Source: Gammaproteobacteria bacterium (lineage in GTDB: Bacteria; Pseudomonadota; Gammaproteobacteria; Pseudomonadales; Pseudohongiellaceae). From it: a stretch of 64,000 nt of DNA. The position numbers and the translations under genes are program-made. The notes beneath the pieces were generated by a model. The model did not search any database. It saw only the letters and a program-made list of their open reading frames with translations, and had not been told where the DNA came from. The stretch is from the NCBI GenBank assembly GCA_021773355.1, contig JAJFKE010000051.1, forward strand, positions 124,001 through 188,000, in the 5' to 3' direction. Below are positions 18,551-28,964 of the stretch, in pieces. The number at the start of each line of letters is the position of its first letter. Position 1 is the stretch's first letter.

Positions 18551-21500
18551 CTACTGTTCTACACTATAGGTGATATCAACACTCTGAAATTCGCCTGATT
18601 CAGCCTGCAATTTAATGCGATCAGTAATCGAATAGTCCACTGATACTTTGGGCTGGCTATCAAATAGGCCTACGCCATAACGAACAAAAATCTCCGGTGT
18701 TAGATACTTACCTATAGTGAGGACGCTGTTGTTAATATTTCCCGTGCTCTCCACCGCGAGTGTATCTAAACCGAGTTTATCTCGAATCTGATTAGTAAGA
18801 CCCTGGCCACGATCTATTCCTAAATTTGCGATTGCACCCAACAAGGCATCGCTGTCTTCGCTATTGATTCTGGAAAATGGTCGTCCCGTGACCAGCACCG
18901 AAATAATATCGTTATCTGGTAATGCGGGCGTGGAGAAAAGTTGGCTGCTTATATTTTTTAGCGTTCCATTCATCAACACGCCTACAGTTAAATTATCAAC
19001 TTCTCTCACAGCCCTAATATCAACTGCAGGATTATCATAGGCTCCAAAGAACAAAAACTTCCCCTGGCGAATATCTAATGTCTGACCATACATCTGGTAA
19101 TTTCCGTCGAGAATACTCAATTCTCCGTAAGTGAGATTAGAGCCATTAACTGATTGTTGAATATGTAGATCACCATCGACTTTGGTGTGCATGCCAAATC
19201 CTGAAAAGCTTACTTGTTCACCGAGCGTGATATTGACATCACCAGAAATAGGAATATCGAATACCGTTGTATCTGAGGCAGAAAGTGAGCGCGCAAGTTC
19301 CGGTCTATCCGATGGGTAGCTGGTAATAACAACGTCTCTCGAAATATCTACGGCGGACTCTGGCAGTTGTTGCAGGGTTAATTCGAAAACTGGAAGATCA
19401 AGTGTTCCGTTAACCTGAACCTGCGCAGAGTTTGCCACCAAGCTGACAGTTGGAGAAACGGCTAGTTTCAGATCAGTGATGTCGGCTAGCAGGAAATCTT
19501 GCCCGTTTAACTGTGCGGAAAGTTCACGATTGGTAGAGAAAAGATCGTTGATGCTTCCCGTAAAATTCACAGTCCCAGCCCCCGAATTCACTGATCCAGA
19601 AAATTGAGATGATCCGGCACGGGAACTGCTTATCTCCGTATTAAAATCACTTAGGGTGATGCCTAGGCGGTCTATGGACAGTGATGCATCGGAGATTTGA
19701 GCCATTCCTGTGAGCTCAGGCCTGTCGATAGAGCCTGCTATGCTAGCCTGCCCATCGATCGATCCGTCGATATCGCTCAATTGAGGCAAGAAAGCCTCAA
19801 GCCATCTTATGTCATCTAGCTTCGCGCGTATGTCGCCGCCTAATTGTCGATCGACACTAATCGATAGGGCGGATGAGACTTCTCCGGAAAGATTAATTTC
19901 ACTGTCTTCAATATTTTCTCTGAGGAAAGTTGTTCCCGTACTGATATCCCATTGTCCGGCAACGAGGCTGGCACTGAGTTCATTGTTTTCCAGAATATAA
20001 ATTTGAGTCTCAGCTTGCTCGTCGTCGACGCGTTCCGTCACCTCAGCATTGCTGGCCGGAAGAATCGAAAGAATACCTTTTTTGGTTCTTAGTTGTAGTT
20101 GTAGTTCAACTTCTGTCTCTGCGTCAGTCGTCAAACTGGCTGACAACTGTCCATCTACCAGCCCTTGCAGGAAAATTCGTTCCGACAGTTGTGGGAATTC
20201 GAAGGTACCGATAGCAAGAAATGGACTGCCAGAATTTAATACTTCAAGTGAATAGTCTCTTAGCGTAGCCAGTATCTCGGATCCTTGGTTTTTTCCACGG
20301 TCAATCGTCAAACAAAGAACGGCTTCATTCTGCGTCCAACAACTATTTTCCAGTAGGGAGCTGTCAGGAGAAAACTGTAGATTTGCGGCTGCTTGAGAAT
20401 TCCATTCGCCGAGAACACCGTGTATTTGCGCTCGGGATAAATTACCTTTCCAGGCCATAGCGCCAAGATCGGACACCCCGCCCAGTAATGTTAGCTCCAT
20501 ATTGCCAAAGCCAGATTCTACATTCCATGTAATTTGATGTGCCTGCTGCGTGCCCGTAATGCTCCACTGCATAATAGGCACTTCAATTTTCGAGGAGTCT
20601 TCTGCGTAAACAAGATTACTGGCATGCAGGCTGCCGTTTATCTGCTTGTCATCCTGTTCTAGCATAAGACTAAGCACTTCTATTGTGATGTCACCAATGC
20701 CTAAATTCTGCGCCGCTAGTTGTCCTTGTAAGATAGGTGTTGTCAGGCTGCCCCGCAAAGCCCCGAATCCCGCCAATTCGCCCTTCAGGCCGTCAACAAA
20801 TTCTTCCAGTAAGGGGGCGCTGATCTGCCAATTGACATCCCATTCATCAGCATAGCTTCCATTCAGGCTTATTTGGTTGCTAGTAGTAGAAAGCTGTAAC
20901 TGCTCAAAGCGCAGGATTTCATTTTCCAAAATAATCGAGCCTGAAGCCTGCACTGGATAATTACCCAAGCGGCCGCTTAGTTCAGTGATTACAAGATCGC
21001 CCTGGGCGTTGTTGTTGTTGACCTCTAAGTTGAAATTTCCTGCACCGTTCAGGTTTCTCAATTCGGTAGGAAAAGATTGCTCAAAATAGATCAGCGGGTT
21101 CTGATCCAACAAAGAATAATCACCGGAGAGTCGAATAGTTTCGCCGAATTCCATCTGAGCACGTCCGGACACAGAACCACTGCTTGTAGATAACCGATAG
21201 CGATCGATTGTTAGCTTTTGCTCCTCATAAATAGCCCCTGCATTCACTGCTATCTCGGGAAGCAAGCTACTGCTAACTATGGTTTCCACCTGCAGTGATA
21301 ATCGAGAAAAATTGCCTTTGGTAGCAATCACTATCTCGCTGAGATCATAGACGGACGCCGCCTCGAATGGCAGTACCAGGCTTTCGCTAGAATGAGTGAG
21401 GTCAAAGTTTAGCCAGTCGTTCACCAGACCTGAAGTGATACTCCCAACCGAGTGGATCGAATAGGGGCTTGTCAGTTGGTGTTCCAGTTGCATTTGCTGA

Positions 21501-22213
21501 AGATTGCCCTGCAGCTTTATTTCGCCTCTGGAATTATCGAAATAGTCGAGTAGCAAACCGCTATAGCGCCATGACAGGACAGCTTCCAACGGTAGATATT
21601 CTGCGAGTTCAATTTGGATGTTGCCATGCAATGCCGCATTTGAATTGTCTAATTGTAGATCGGATAGCAGCAAGGTCTGATCTTCAAGTTGCAGAGACAT
21701 TGCAGCATGTTGAAGTAGATAAAGCTGTCCGTTCTGGTCAATACTAATCGCATCGGCGGAGATACTGCCAACACTGATACCCACCGGAAGAGGATTAGTG
21801 AAGTCCCAATCAGTAGCTACTGGGTTTTCGGAAGTTGGTTCGCTGCTATTCAACAACCTTGCCGAAATGCCTTCACTATCTACCGTCGATAGATAGAAGT
21901 TGCCGCTCAAAAGGGAGTAGGGATTCCAACTTGTCGAAAGGCTCTCAATGGAAAGTTCGATCGATTCGTTGCTAAACTTCGTGCCGCTGAATGTTAGTCC
22001 TCGAAACAGGGTGCCCCGCATTTCAGATACTGAGAAAGTCAGCCCAGGATTAGCATTAAGCCTGAGTACAAGATTATCTATAAGCCAGCGGCTACCGCTT
22101 TGGGTGCTCAATAGAAAACTGGCAGTACCAAGAACAATGACAACGACGCTCAGCAGTGCCGCCATGCCTATTAGTACCCAGCGCCAGATCTTATTTGTAG
22201 TGTGTTCTGTCAC
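18551..22213 (-). CDS. tamB: TamB, inner-membrane component of the translocation and assembly module
   Basis: A 1220-aa protein with an N-terminal signal anchor (residues about 12-34), a very long beta-rich periplasmic region of repeated asparagine/serine-rich strands, and the DUF490-type C terminus (LSILDGNYQMYGQTLDIRQGK, DPAVDIRAVR, LGLDTLAVES, FVRYGVGLFDSQPKVSVDY). TamB spans the periplasm, works with the outer-membrane protein TamA in outer-membrane protein insertion, and is linked to lipid transport. The start is GTG; its GTGA overlaps the tamA stop by four bases, so translation is coupled. It meets the CorA-type gene tail to tail with 6 bases between. Confidence 0.93.
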   Translation of the reverse strand: MTEHTTNKIWRWVLIGMAALLSVVVIVLGTASFLLSTQSGSRWLIDNLVLRLNANPGLTFSVSEMRGTLFRGLTFSGTKFSNESIELSIESLSTSWNPYSLLSGNFYLSTVDSEGISARLLNSSEPTSENPVATDWDFTNPLPVGISVGSISADAISIDQNGQLYLLQHAAMSLQLEDQTLLLSDLQLDNSNAALHGNIQIELAEYLPLEAVLSWRYSGLLLDYFDNSRGEIKLQGNLQQMQLEHQLTSPYSIHSVGSITSGLVNDWLNFDLTHSSESLVLPFEAASVYDLSEIVIATKGNFSRLSLQVETIVSSSLLPEIAVNAGAIYEEQKLTIDRYRLSTSSGSVSGRAQMEFGETIRLSGDYSLLDQNPLIYFEQSFPTELRNLNGAGNFNLEVNNNNAQGDLVITELSGRLGNYPVQASGSIILENEILRFEQLQLSTTSNQISLNGSYADEWDVNWQISAPLLEEFVDGLKGELAGFGALRGSLTTPILQGQLAAQNLGIGDITIEVLSLMLEQDDKQINGSLHASNLVYAEDSSKIEVPIMQWSITGTQQAHQITWNVESGFGNMELTLLGGVSDLGAMAWKGNLSRAQIHGVLGEWNSQAAANLQFSPDSSLLENSCWTQNEAVLCLTIDRGKNQGSEILATLRDYSLEVLNSGSPFLAIGTFEFPQLSERIFLQGLVDGQLSASLTTDAETEVELQLQLRTKKGILSILPASNAEVTERVDDEQAETQIYILENNELSASLVAGQWDISTGTTFLRENIEDSEINLSGEVSSALSISVDRQLGGDIRAKLDDIRWLEAFLPQLSDIDGSIDGQASIAGSIDRPELTGMAQISDASLSIDRLGITLSDFNTEISSSRAGSSQFSGSVNSGAGTVNFTGSINDLFSTNRELSAQLNGQDFLLADITDLKLAVSPTVSLVANSAQVQVNGTLDLPVFELTLQQLPESAVDISRDVVITSYPSDRPELARSLSASDTTVFDIPISGDVNITLGEQVSFSGFGMHTKVDGDLHIQQSVNGSNLTYGELSILDGNYQMYGQTLDIRQGKFLFFGAYDNPAVDIRAVREVDNLTVGVLMNGTLKNISSQLFSTPALPDNDIISVLVTGRPFSRINSEDSDALLGAIANLGIDRGQGLTNQIRDKLGLDTLAVESTGNINNSVLTIGKYLTPEIFVRYGVGLFDSQPKVSVDYSITDRIKLQAESGEFQSVDITYSVEQ

Positions 22214-23964
22214 AGATCCGGGCCCATACTAATGTGCAAACGTAGCTTATTATCGTCATCAAGCGCTGAGGCTATATCTGCTCGGATAGGGCCAATAGGA
22301 GAAAGCCAACGGATTCCAATACCAACACTCTGCTTCAATTCAAAGTCGTCAAATTTAGAGAAAGCGTTTCCGGCATCGGTGAAGAGGGCGAGTTTCCAAT
22401 TCGGTTTGATACTGAAGTCGTATTCCAGCCCTGCCACCAACTGGTGCTTTCCACCGACGACCTCGCCCAGCTCATTTTCTGGCCCTAAGGATTGGTATTT
22501 GTAGCCTCTTACGGTCTGATCACCACCGGTAAAATATTGGACAGATGCAGGCAGTTCCGCCACCTGGTCAGCTAATATCGTACCTATTTCAAATTTCGTG
22601 ATGAGACGGCCCGGTCCGACACTGGTGATATGCTTTCCGTTCAAATTGAACTGCAAAAATGATTCATTCGATAACAGTGATGAACTGGCTCCTCGTACTT
22701 GCCCGAATAGTCGCCAACCTCGCGTGGGATAGAGTGCATCATCTGCACGAGTTCGCGCCAGGCTAAGGCCCGTAATTAGAAGATCGGATTTTTCGTCTTC
22801 GTTATTGATGTCATACTCATCGTGTTGAAAGCTCAAAGAATAATTCTGTCGCCATTCAAATCGATTGATAAAACTATAAATAGAACTAAACTTAAAGGTC
22901 TGATTCTCGAAAGTATCATTGTCTTCGTTGAGAAAACCGCCGGAAAAACGCAAATTTTCCGTCGCAGGTTTAGTCCAGGGAATGGTGTAATTTAGATCGA
23001 CGGTCTGCTCAACCGGTGAAGCACTGGACCCTACATCAAACTTGTGTCCGTTGCGATTCAGGTAGCGGTTCTCGTAGTCAAAACTTAACCTCGGTCCAAT
23101 GTCAGTTGTTACCCCTGTGCCTGCGGAGTAGACTCGTCGAGGTCGCAGATTTAGAGCCACCTGAATGGGAACATTTGAAGTTTGTGTTTGATCGAGTGCA
23201 GGAGTTACCGTCACATTACTAAAGTATTGGCTGTCATTCAGTGAATTACGAAGTTCGATCAGCGCATTAGATGAATAGAATGCATCTTCGTCGAAGCCCA
23301 AGTAACGACGAATAAATTCGTTTGACAAATATTCCACCGGTTCAATCTCAACTGTGCCAAATTTGTATCGCTCGCCCGGATCGAAATCGATCTCAACGGC
23401 GGCGCTATTCTCCTGTAGATTGACAAGTAGTTGTGATTTTTCAAATCTGGCTGAGAAAAAACCAACTTCTACGGCGCGGGAACTGAGATTCGTTTTTATT
23501 TGCTCATAGCTTGCTTGATTCAGTTGTTCACCGACAATAAGTGGCAAGTCATTCAGCACCGTGTTGAATAGTTGTTCATCGCCACGAATATTAATGTCGA
23601 TATCGGATACTCGAACGGCTTCGCCGGGTGTAATAGTAATATTTAACGACCAGCAGGGTTCGCCAGCTATGAATTCAGTGGTGCTTTCTAGCAGATAGAA
23701 GCCAAGTGCTCTGCTGGCTCCAAGAATGCTGCGTCTTATTGGCGGACTAAATCTGGACAGTCGGTCAGCTTGGCTGTCACAGCTTAAATTTGGCATTGCG
23801 ATATGCGCCCGCAGGTTACGCTCTAGTGTCTCATTTGCACCAGTAATATTAAGCACGGGAGTCTGCGCCTGGATATCGTGAGTAAATAGCATTACCGCCG
23901 TACACAATAGGCACATCCGGATTTTAGCGATGCTAGAGGGAAACATGGGTTCTTCAGGCTTCAT
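22210..23964 (-). CDS. tamA: TamA, Omp85-family outer-membrane protein
   Basis: 584 aa with a signal peptide (to about DIQAQ), three POTRA-like repeats (residues about 40-270) and a C-terminal barrel of the Omp85 type. Family marks include VRGYKYQSLGPENELGEVVGG (the VRGY motif of the loop-6 lid) and WLSPIGPIRADIASAL near the end. It inserts outer-membrane proteins together with TamB, encoded directly downstream with a 4-base overlap. An inverted repeat lies just upstream of its start (23989-24009). Confidence 0.93.
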   Translation of the reverse strand: MKPEEPMFPSSIAKIRMCLLCTAVMLFTHDIQAQTPVLNITGANETLERNLRAHIAMPNLSCDSQADRLSRFSPPIRRSILGASRALGFYLLESTTEFIAGEPCWSLNITITPGEAVRVSDIDINIRGDEQLFNTVLNDLPLIVGEQLNQASYEQIKTNLSSRAVEVGFFSARFEKSQLLVNLQENSAAVEIDFDPGERYKFGTVEIEPVEYLSNEFIRRYLGFDEDAFYSSNALIELRNSLNDSQYFSNVTVTPALDQTQTSNVPIQVALNLRPRRVYSAGTGVTTDIGPRLSFDYENRYLNRNGHKFDVGSSASPVEQTVDLNYTIPWTKPATENLRFSGGFLNEDNDTFENQTFKFSSIYSFINRFEWRQNYSLSFQHDEYDINNEDEKSDLLITGLSLARTRADDALYPTRGWRLFGQVRGASSSLLSNESFLQFNLNGKHITSVGPGRLITKFEIGTILADQVAELPASVQYFTGGDQTVRGYKYQSLGPENELGEVVGGKHQLVAGLEYDFSIKPNWKLALFTDAGNAFSKFDDFELKQSVGIGIRWLSPIGPIRADIASALDDDNKLRLHISMGPDL

Positions 23965-23988
23965 GTGAACTCAGGGTCGGAAATAGGA

Positions 23989-24009
23989 CTTTTGGGTTTA
24001 ACCCAAAAG
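23989..24009. promoter_or_regulatory. Inverted repeat upstream of tamA
   Basis: CTTTTGGGTT-t-AACCCAAAAG, a perfect 10-bp inverted repeat 25 bases from the tamA start, in the space between tamA and the diverging small ORF. It could be an operator or a transcript-ending hairpin; nothing decides between them. Confidence 0.4.
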
Positions 24010-24095
24010 CCAGGGAGAGCCGGAGAATTATATCACCGAACTGCGGTATATTTACCGGCAGCCCAATCTATTCAGTGTGAAAAGGACAGGGTTAC

Positions 24096-24467
24096 ATGGT
24101 CCGAGTAATAATTATCTTTGCGGTTTCGTTGTTATTTCTGACTGCCAAAGCGCAGACAATGCAAGGCGACGTCTTCACGGCGTGCCCACGGATAGAAAGC
24201 CCTCCACAGCTCCTTGCCTATTATGACAGCTTTGTGCTAATGGGTATCCGGCAAGTTGCAGAGCTGTCTCTATCGAGCAGTATTGCAGCAACTGACTCTT
24301 CCGATGGGCCCGAGTTCACTTCAAATCTAGGTCAGATTCTTGATAGTGGTTTGCTGTTTCTGAATGACCTAAGCAGCGACGGGCCAAATTTCTTTTTCCA
24401 TGGCTGGGTTGCACCGACGCTATCACGCCCAGCTCTACAAAACGTTGTTGGTCGGAAGGCGGGATAA
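24096..24467 (+). CDS. Possible small secreted protein or truncated gene
   Basis: 123 aa beginning with a good signal peptide (MVRVIIIFAVSLLFLTAKAQ). The remainder has no family I recognise. Its last third (from about 24316) overlaps the antisense amidohydrolase remnant, so the natural C terminus is probably lost at the same deletion that truncated the amidohydrolase. Only the N-terminal part looks like genuine coding sequence. Confidence 0.35.
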   Translation: MVRVIIIFAVSLLFLTAKAQTMQGDVFTACPRIESPPQLLAYYDSFVLMGIRQVAELSLSSSIAATDSSDGPEFTSNLGQILDSGLLFLNDLSSDGPNFFFHGWVAPTLSRPALQNVVGRKAG

Positions 24468-25491
24468 TTTGTGCGTGATCCATTCTCCAGCGCAAGTCTT
24501 CCGAAGCCCATTCACTTCTGGGTACGGCTGCATGGGCTTCCTCATACCAGTTCAGTAGTGATCGGACAGCTCTATCGCCGATCACATGGGTTTCAATTTG
24601 AATGCCTTCCCTCAAGGCTTCATCTACTGGCACCGCCGCGTAGACTTTATGGTTCATCTTTCCTTCAGCGTGTAATTTTTTCATCAGTTCGACAAGCTGA
24701 TAAGACATGCCTGCGTCCTGAATTTGGGTCCAACCCAAAGCGGCATTCGACTGTAAGCCTTTTTCCAAATTTTCCTTTAGATATTCCAGCGTATCAGCGG
24801 GGATCAGACCTGTGAAGACATTCATCGCATTGGCCAGCACATAATCGTTAGGTGTGCTATCAAGATCGCGCTCGAATCTCCCTCCCTCCGAGTCTGGTGT
24901 TTCTCGGCTAATACCGGCTAGTCCCAGTGCTATTGAATTAACCAGTGCAGAAACACCATCAGCTCTGGGCATGAACAGAGGTTTATTGGTAGTGAAAGGA
25001 TCTACATCGTATTTGTTGAGAAATCTTTCTTCGCCGGTCCATTCTCTTCCGATCCAGCCGCGTCCTTGAACCCAGTCACCTTCTGGAATATTGGCCGCCC
25101 AGGCCTCAATGGCGTCAACTGTTTCCCGTAGAGTAGGAATGCCGAACAGGCTCAGAGTTTTGATTCAACCGCCAACGCCTTCGAGATGTTGATGGCTGTC
25201 GGTAAAACCAGCATAAACAAATTTTCCCGACAGATCTAATGCTTCTGTCGTAGAGCACATGTATTGTTCAGCGTCAGAATTCCCGCCAACAAATATGATC
25301 TTGCCATTAGAGCTGGCCACGGCTTCTGCGATCCATTGTTCTTCATTTGCGCTGTACAGCGTCGTGTTATGAAGGATCAGATCGGCTGCGCACCCAGTGT
25401 CCGACAAAATAGGAATAGATTGTTCGCTTTCGTTACACGCAGCGACAAGTATTCCTATTGTGAATAGGCTGAGGATATTATTACGCTTCAT
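24316..25491 (-). pseudogene. Amidohydrolase (imidazolonepropionase-like/YtcJ type) pseudogene
   Basis: The true start is ATG 25491: MKRNNILSLFTIGILVAAC is a lipoprotein signal with lipobox LVAAC. The frame continues LILHNTTLYSANEEQW and AGFTDSHQHLEGVGG (metal-binding HxH). A TGA at 25165-25167 interrupts it, and the same frame resumes as IKTLSLFGIPTLRETVDAIEAW to DAGMSYQLVE, HVIGDRAVRSLLNWYEE and MDHAQIIPPSD. Homology ends near IASVQPSHG, so the last 150 or so residues of the metal-dependent hydrolase fold are missing. It has two lesions (nonsense codon and 3' deletion) and is clearly inactive. Confidence 0.85.
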
Positions 25492-25716
25492 GTCTGCTGC
25501 CTTGTGCTTCTTCGAAACCAATGTTTGATAAAAAGGAATGGGGCAGCAAAAATACAACAGATCGTCGGGCAATGCGAATCGAGAAATTTCGGGCTGAGGC
25601 TTTACCGCTTTAGGGGTCAATCCGGCCACTCTACTGTATAGAAATCAGAGTTGTATCGAATTGGTAATTTTGCTCCCCGCTGGGAATAACGTGAGGTGTA
25701 CCACTACGTTTTTTGC

Positions 25717-28032
25717 TTAGGCTGCTTCGTCCAATACTTCTCGAACAACCCTGTAGAGATCTGTCATAGAAACTGGTTTCATCAGGTATCGCTTAATACC
25801 CATTGCAAGAGCTTCTTCTTCGCTAATGGAATCACTGTAACCGGTACAAAGAATAGTTGCTTGATCAGGTCTAAGGGCAAACAGTTTGGAGATGAGTGCA
25901 TCGCCGTTCATGCCAGGCATGGTTTGGTCACTAATAACCAAATCAAATTGATTATCTGATTCCATATACTCCAATAAAGCATTCTCGCCATTAGAGGCAA
26001 CTACTGTTTCGTACCCCTTCTTACTTAAGGCTTGAACCAACAAGTTAGCCAATATGTCATTGTCGTCAACTACAAGTATTCGCTCAGTCCCTGAATCTTT
26101 GTAAGAGTTGTTTTTCCCCTGGCCTTCAGCTATTTCGTGCTTCTCTTCAAAAGCAGGCAAGTATAGTGTGAACACGGCTCCGGTGCTGGAATTGCTCGCA
26201 CTAACAAAGCCCTCATGATTGTCGATGATGGTATGGATCAGCGCGAGTCCCATGCCAGTTCCCGCATGAAGTTCCTTGGTAGTGAAATAGGGTTCAAATA
26301 CTCGATGTATTTCCTCCTCAGGAATGCCAGGCCCGGTATCTTGCATGGTAATTCGAACGTATTGATTGGCTGCGGATGGTTTTGTTGGCGTCGAGTCGTC
26401 CAAGTTTAAACCTGGCACATTTTCATGATCCACGTAGTCCATGGCCAGAATTATTTCCCCCGGATTGTTGGAAATAGCACTGGCGGCGTTAGTATACAGG
26501 TTCATAAAAACTTGATGCATCATCGCTGCATCAGAAAAAACCACGAAAGAATCTGCGCCGAAGTTACGCTGCAATTTGATAGTTGCGGGAATGGTTTGCT
26601 GAATAAGCGCCGTGCATTCATTGGCTATTTCTACGAGATCAACGGGCTCTTTCAGTTCCTCTTGTTTGCGACTGAAGGCCAAAATTCGGCCAATAAGCTG
26701 GGCCGCGCTGTCTGATCCGGAGAGGACATGGTTAAGATGTTCATGAATAGGACTGTTTTCGTCCGCTTCCATGGCCGCGAGTTCAGTAAATCCAATTATG
26801 CCGCCAAGAATATTGTTGAAATCATGGGCGATTCCACCTGCTAGTGTTCCAATGGCTTCCATCTTTTGGGAATGTCGAAGTTGATCTTCTAAGGTCAGTC
26901 GTTCGTTCTCAGCCTGTATTCGTTCGGAAATATCACGAACGGTCCACAATCCGTACTGGCCATCAATAAGGTTGGTTTGAGACATCGAAATCTCGATTGG
27001 GAAGGTATTTCCCTCACGATTTTTAGCGATTGTCGTCAAGCTTGGAGTGCTGATTAAAATAGCCTTGTCGGTTAAGTCAGAAAATTGTTGATGTTGGCCC
27101 TCAGCCAAAAAATTCGTATAGGCAAGTCCAACTGCCTCTTCTTGTGAATAGCCAAACATTTTCTCACAGGCGAGATTTATATTGGCGATAATTCCATGTT
27201 CATCTACTGTGATAACACCTTCGTGAAGATTGTCGAGTGTGTCCTGTAGATTTTTCCTGCTATGAATTAACTGCAATTGATAACGAGATGCGGCATCGAG
27301 ATAGCTGTTTGCTGTATTGATCAAGTTTCCAATTTCATCTGTTCGATGGGCCTCTTCCAAGTCCAGTCTTTTTTCAGAGCCAGGTTCAATTAGGGACAAT
27401 TTTCTTGCCAGGTTTCTCACTGGGTTCGTTACCGTGTAGACAACTATCAGGAAAATAAGTACGGCAAAAAAAATCGCCTCTAACATTAGAGTAATGGAAT
27501 TAAATACTGACGAGTTGTAGAAGGATGTAAGTCCTGCTTGCACATCCAAAGAGGCCGTTAGACTGCCGGATAAATTATCTTCACCGGGTATTGGAAGTTC
27601 ATATTCAATCTCCTGAATTGGAAGATCGATGAGTGCTGAAAGTCCTGTAAACTCAGCCCGATCTCTGGAGACCCTTGCTAATTGCTGCCCTAGTTCATCG
27701 AAAACAGCAGTTTCAACAAAGAGCTCGTACTGCATAAGCCCATTCAGCAGGTTTTGGGCCTGATTGACATCCAGCTGGTAAACCGCTTCGGCTGCGGCAG
27801 CAAGTGTCAATTCAAGTAGTTGCTCAGCTGTCGACTCGATCTGGCGAGTGGATCTTGAAAAATCATTGGAAATTTCTATGGTCGCGACAATGACTCCCAT
27901 GAAGAGTGCCATCAGGATGGTATAGCTTGCTAATTTTAAGGCTAGATTACTATTCAAATGCCAGATACTGATATTCGAGAGGTACAAATTTACAGCACTG
28001 AATAGACTATAGTAGTATCTAAATGGGCGCAA
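25717..28032 (-). CDS. Hybrid sensor histidine kinase with PAS and receiver domains
   Basis: A 771-aa inner-membrane sensor. Helices near residues 34-54 and 180-202 flank a periplasmic domain. A HAMP-like linker, then a PAS domain (LDNLHEGVITVDEHG, FGYSQEEAVG, WTVRDISER) follow. The dimerisation H-box is GGIAHDFNNILGGIIGF; the ATPase has N-box MNLYTNAASAI and DTGPGIPEEE. A C-terminal receiver domain has ILVVDDND and phospho-acceptor Asp in DLVISDQTMPG. It diverges from a solute-binding protein gene that may be its periplasmic ligand-binding partner. No separate response regulator is nearby. Confidence 0.9.
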   Translation of the reverse strand: MRPFRYYYSLFSAVNLYLSNISIWHLNSNLALKLASYTILMALFMGVIVATIEISNDFSRSTRQIESTAEQLLELTLAAAAEAVYQLDVNQAQNLLNGLMQYELFVETAVFDELGQQLARVSRDRAEFTGLSALIDLPIQEIEYELPIPGEDNLSGSLTASLDVQAGLTSFYNSSVFNSITLMLEAIFFAVLIFLIVVYTVTNPVRNLARKLSLIEPGSEKRLDLEEAHRTDEIGNLINTANSYLDAASRYQLQLIHSRKNLQDTLDNLHEGVITVDEHGIIANINLACEKMFGYSQEEAVGLAYTNFLAEGQHQQFSDLTDKAILISTPSLTTIAKNREGNTFPIEISMSQTNLIDGQYGLWTVRDISERIQAENERLTLEDQLRHSQKMEAIGTLAGGIAHDFNNILGGIIGFTELAAMEADENSPIHEHLNHVLSGSDSAAQLIGRILAFSRKQEELKEPVDLVEIANECTALIQQTIPATIKLQRNFGADSFVVFSDAAMMHQVFMNLYTNAASAISNNPGEIILAMDYVDHENVPGLNLDDSTPTKPSAANQYVRITMQDTGPGIPEEEIHRVFEPYFTTKELHAGTGMGLALIHTIIDNHEGFVSASNSSTGAVFTLYLPAFEEKHEIAEGQGKNNSYKDSGTERILVVDDNDILANLLVQALSKKGYETVVASNGENALLEYMESDNQFDLVISDQTMPGMNGDALISKLFALRPDQATILCTGYSDSISEEEALAMGIKRYLMKPVSMTDLYRVVREVLDEAA

Positions 28033-28154
28033 CTAATTGCAGTAGCCGGCGTTTGAGCAGCTGGAGTTTCGTGGGAAGCTAATTTTGTAGAATAGTTATC
28101 TTAATAGAAACTTCTCTATTTATCTCAATCAATGGGGCCATAAGTAATTTACAT

Positions 28155-28964
28155 ATGCTAAAAATAAAAAATTTTCTTATTCTCGTTCTGCTAACTCTAA
28201 ACTCCACGGCTGCAATAGCGGCTGAGCCGGAGAACGCTTTTCTGCAGGTTTACACTGAGCTGGCGGTAACCGATGGCCACACCGAAAAATTCACTGACGA
28301 TGGTGTGCCGGCAGGAATAGAGACTGATCTCGTCAGAGCAGTTCTTGCTGATGCCGGTATAGAATATCAGATTCAGGTAGTTCCCTGGGTAAGAGCAGTA
28401 CAGGCAATCGATGCTTCCAGAAATGTAGTGGTTTATTCCATGGCTAGAACGCCAGAACGAGAGGATAAATATCACTGGATAGGGCAAGTATTACCTCTCG
28501 ATTTCCATCTATATGGGCTTAGAGAGAATATTGATTCACTTCCCAAAAATCTGCGAGAAGCAAGCACTGCCAGAATTGGTGTATTGCGAGCAGATGTCGT
28601 GGGCATCTACCTGGAATCACTGGGGTTCACTAATCTTGTCTACGTAACCGAGCCATCGCGTAATCTTGATATGTTGAAGAGAAGTAGAATTGACCTGTTT
28701 CCATACACTAGACATTCGGTAGGATCGTTCGTTGAAGCAAATGAATTCAATCCCGAAGATTTGATAGGCGTAATAAGACTGGACGAGATATCTACAGGCT
28801 TATATATGGTAGTAAGTAAGAATACAGATAATGCCATAGTAGAGAGATTACGGAAATCCTATCGTGATGTAGTTAGTTCAAATAATTTTGAAGAAAATTT
28901 CGACACAACTTATCGCCCGCAAAGATCGGCCGAGATTGAGGTTTTAGACGCGGCAGAGCAATGA
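28155..28964 (+). CDS. Periplasmic solute-binding protein, family 3 type
   Basis: 269 aa: signal peptide (to AAIAAE), then the two-lobed amino-acid-binding type fold (DDGVPAGIETDLVRAVLADAG, VVPWVRAVQAIDASRN, PEREDKYHWIG). No ABC permease or ATPase gene is nearby. This fits a stand-alone binding protein that serves the diverging histidine kinase, or one whose transporter is elsewhere. The start codon ATG 28155 has only a weak ribosome-binding site. A scrap of another kinase lies just downstream on the opposite strand. Confidence 0.8.
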   Translation: MLKIKNFLILVLLTLNSTAAIAAEPENAFLQVYTELAVTDGHTEKFTDDGVPAGIETDLVRAVLADAGIEYQIQVVPWVRAVQAIDASRNVVVYSMARTPEREDKYHWIGQVLPLDFHLYGLRENIDSLPKNLREASTARIGVLRADVVGIYLESLGFTNLVYVTEPSRNLDMLKRSRIDLFPYTRHSVGSFVEANEFNPEDLIGVIRLDEISTGLYMVVSKNTDNAIVERLRKSYRDVVSSNNFEENFDTTYRPQRSAEIEVLDAAEQ

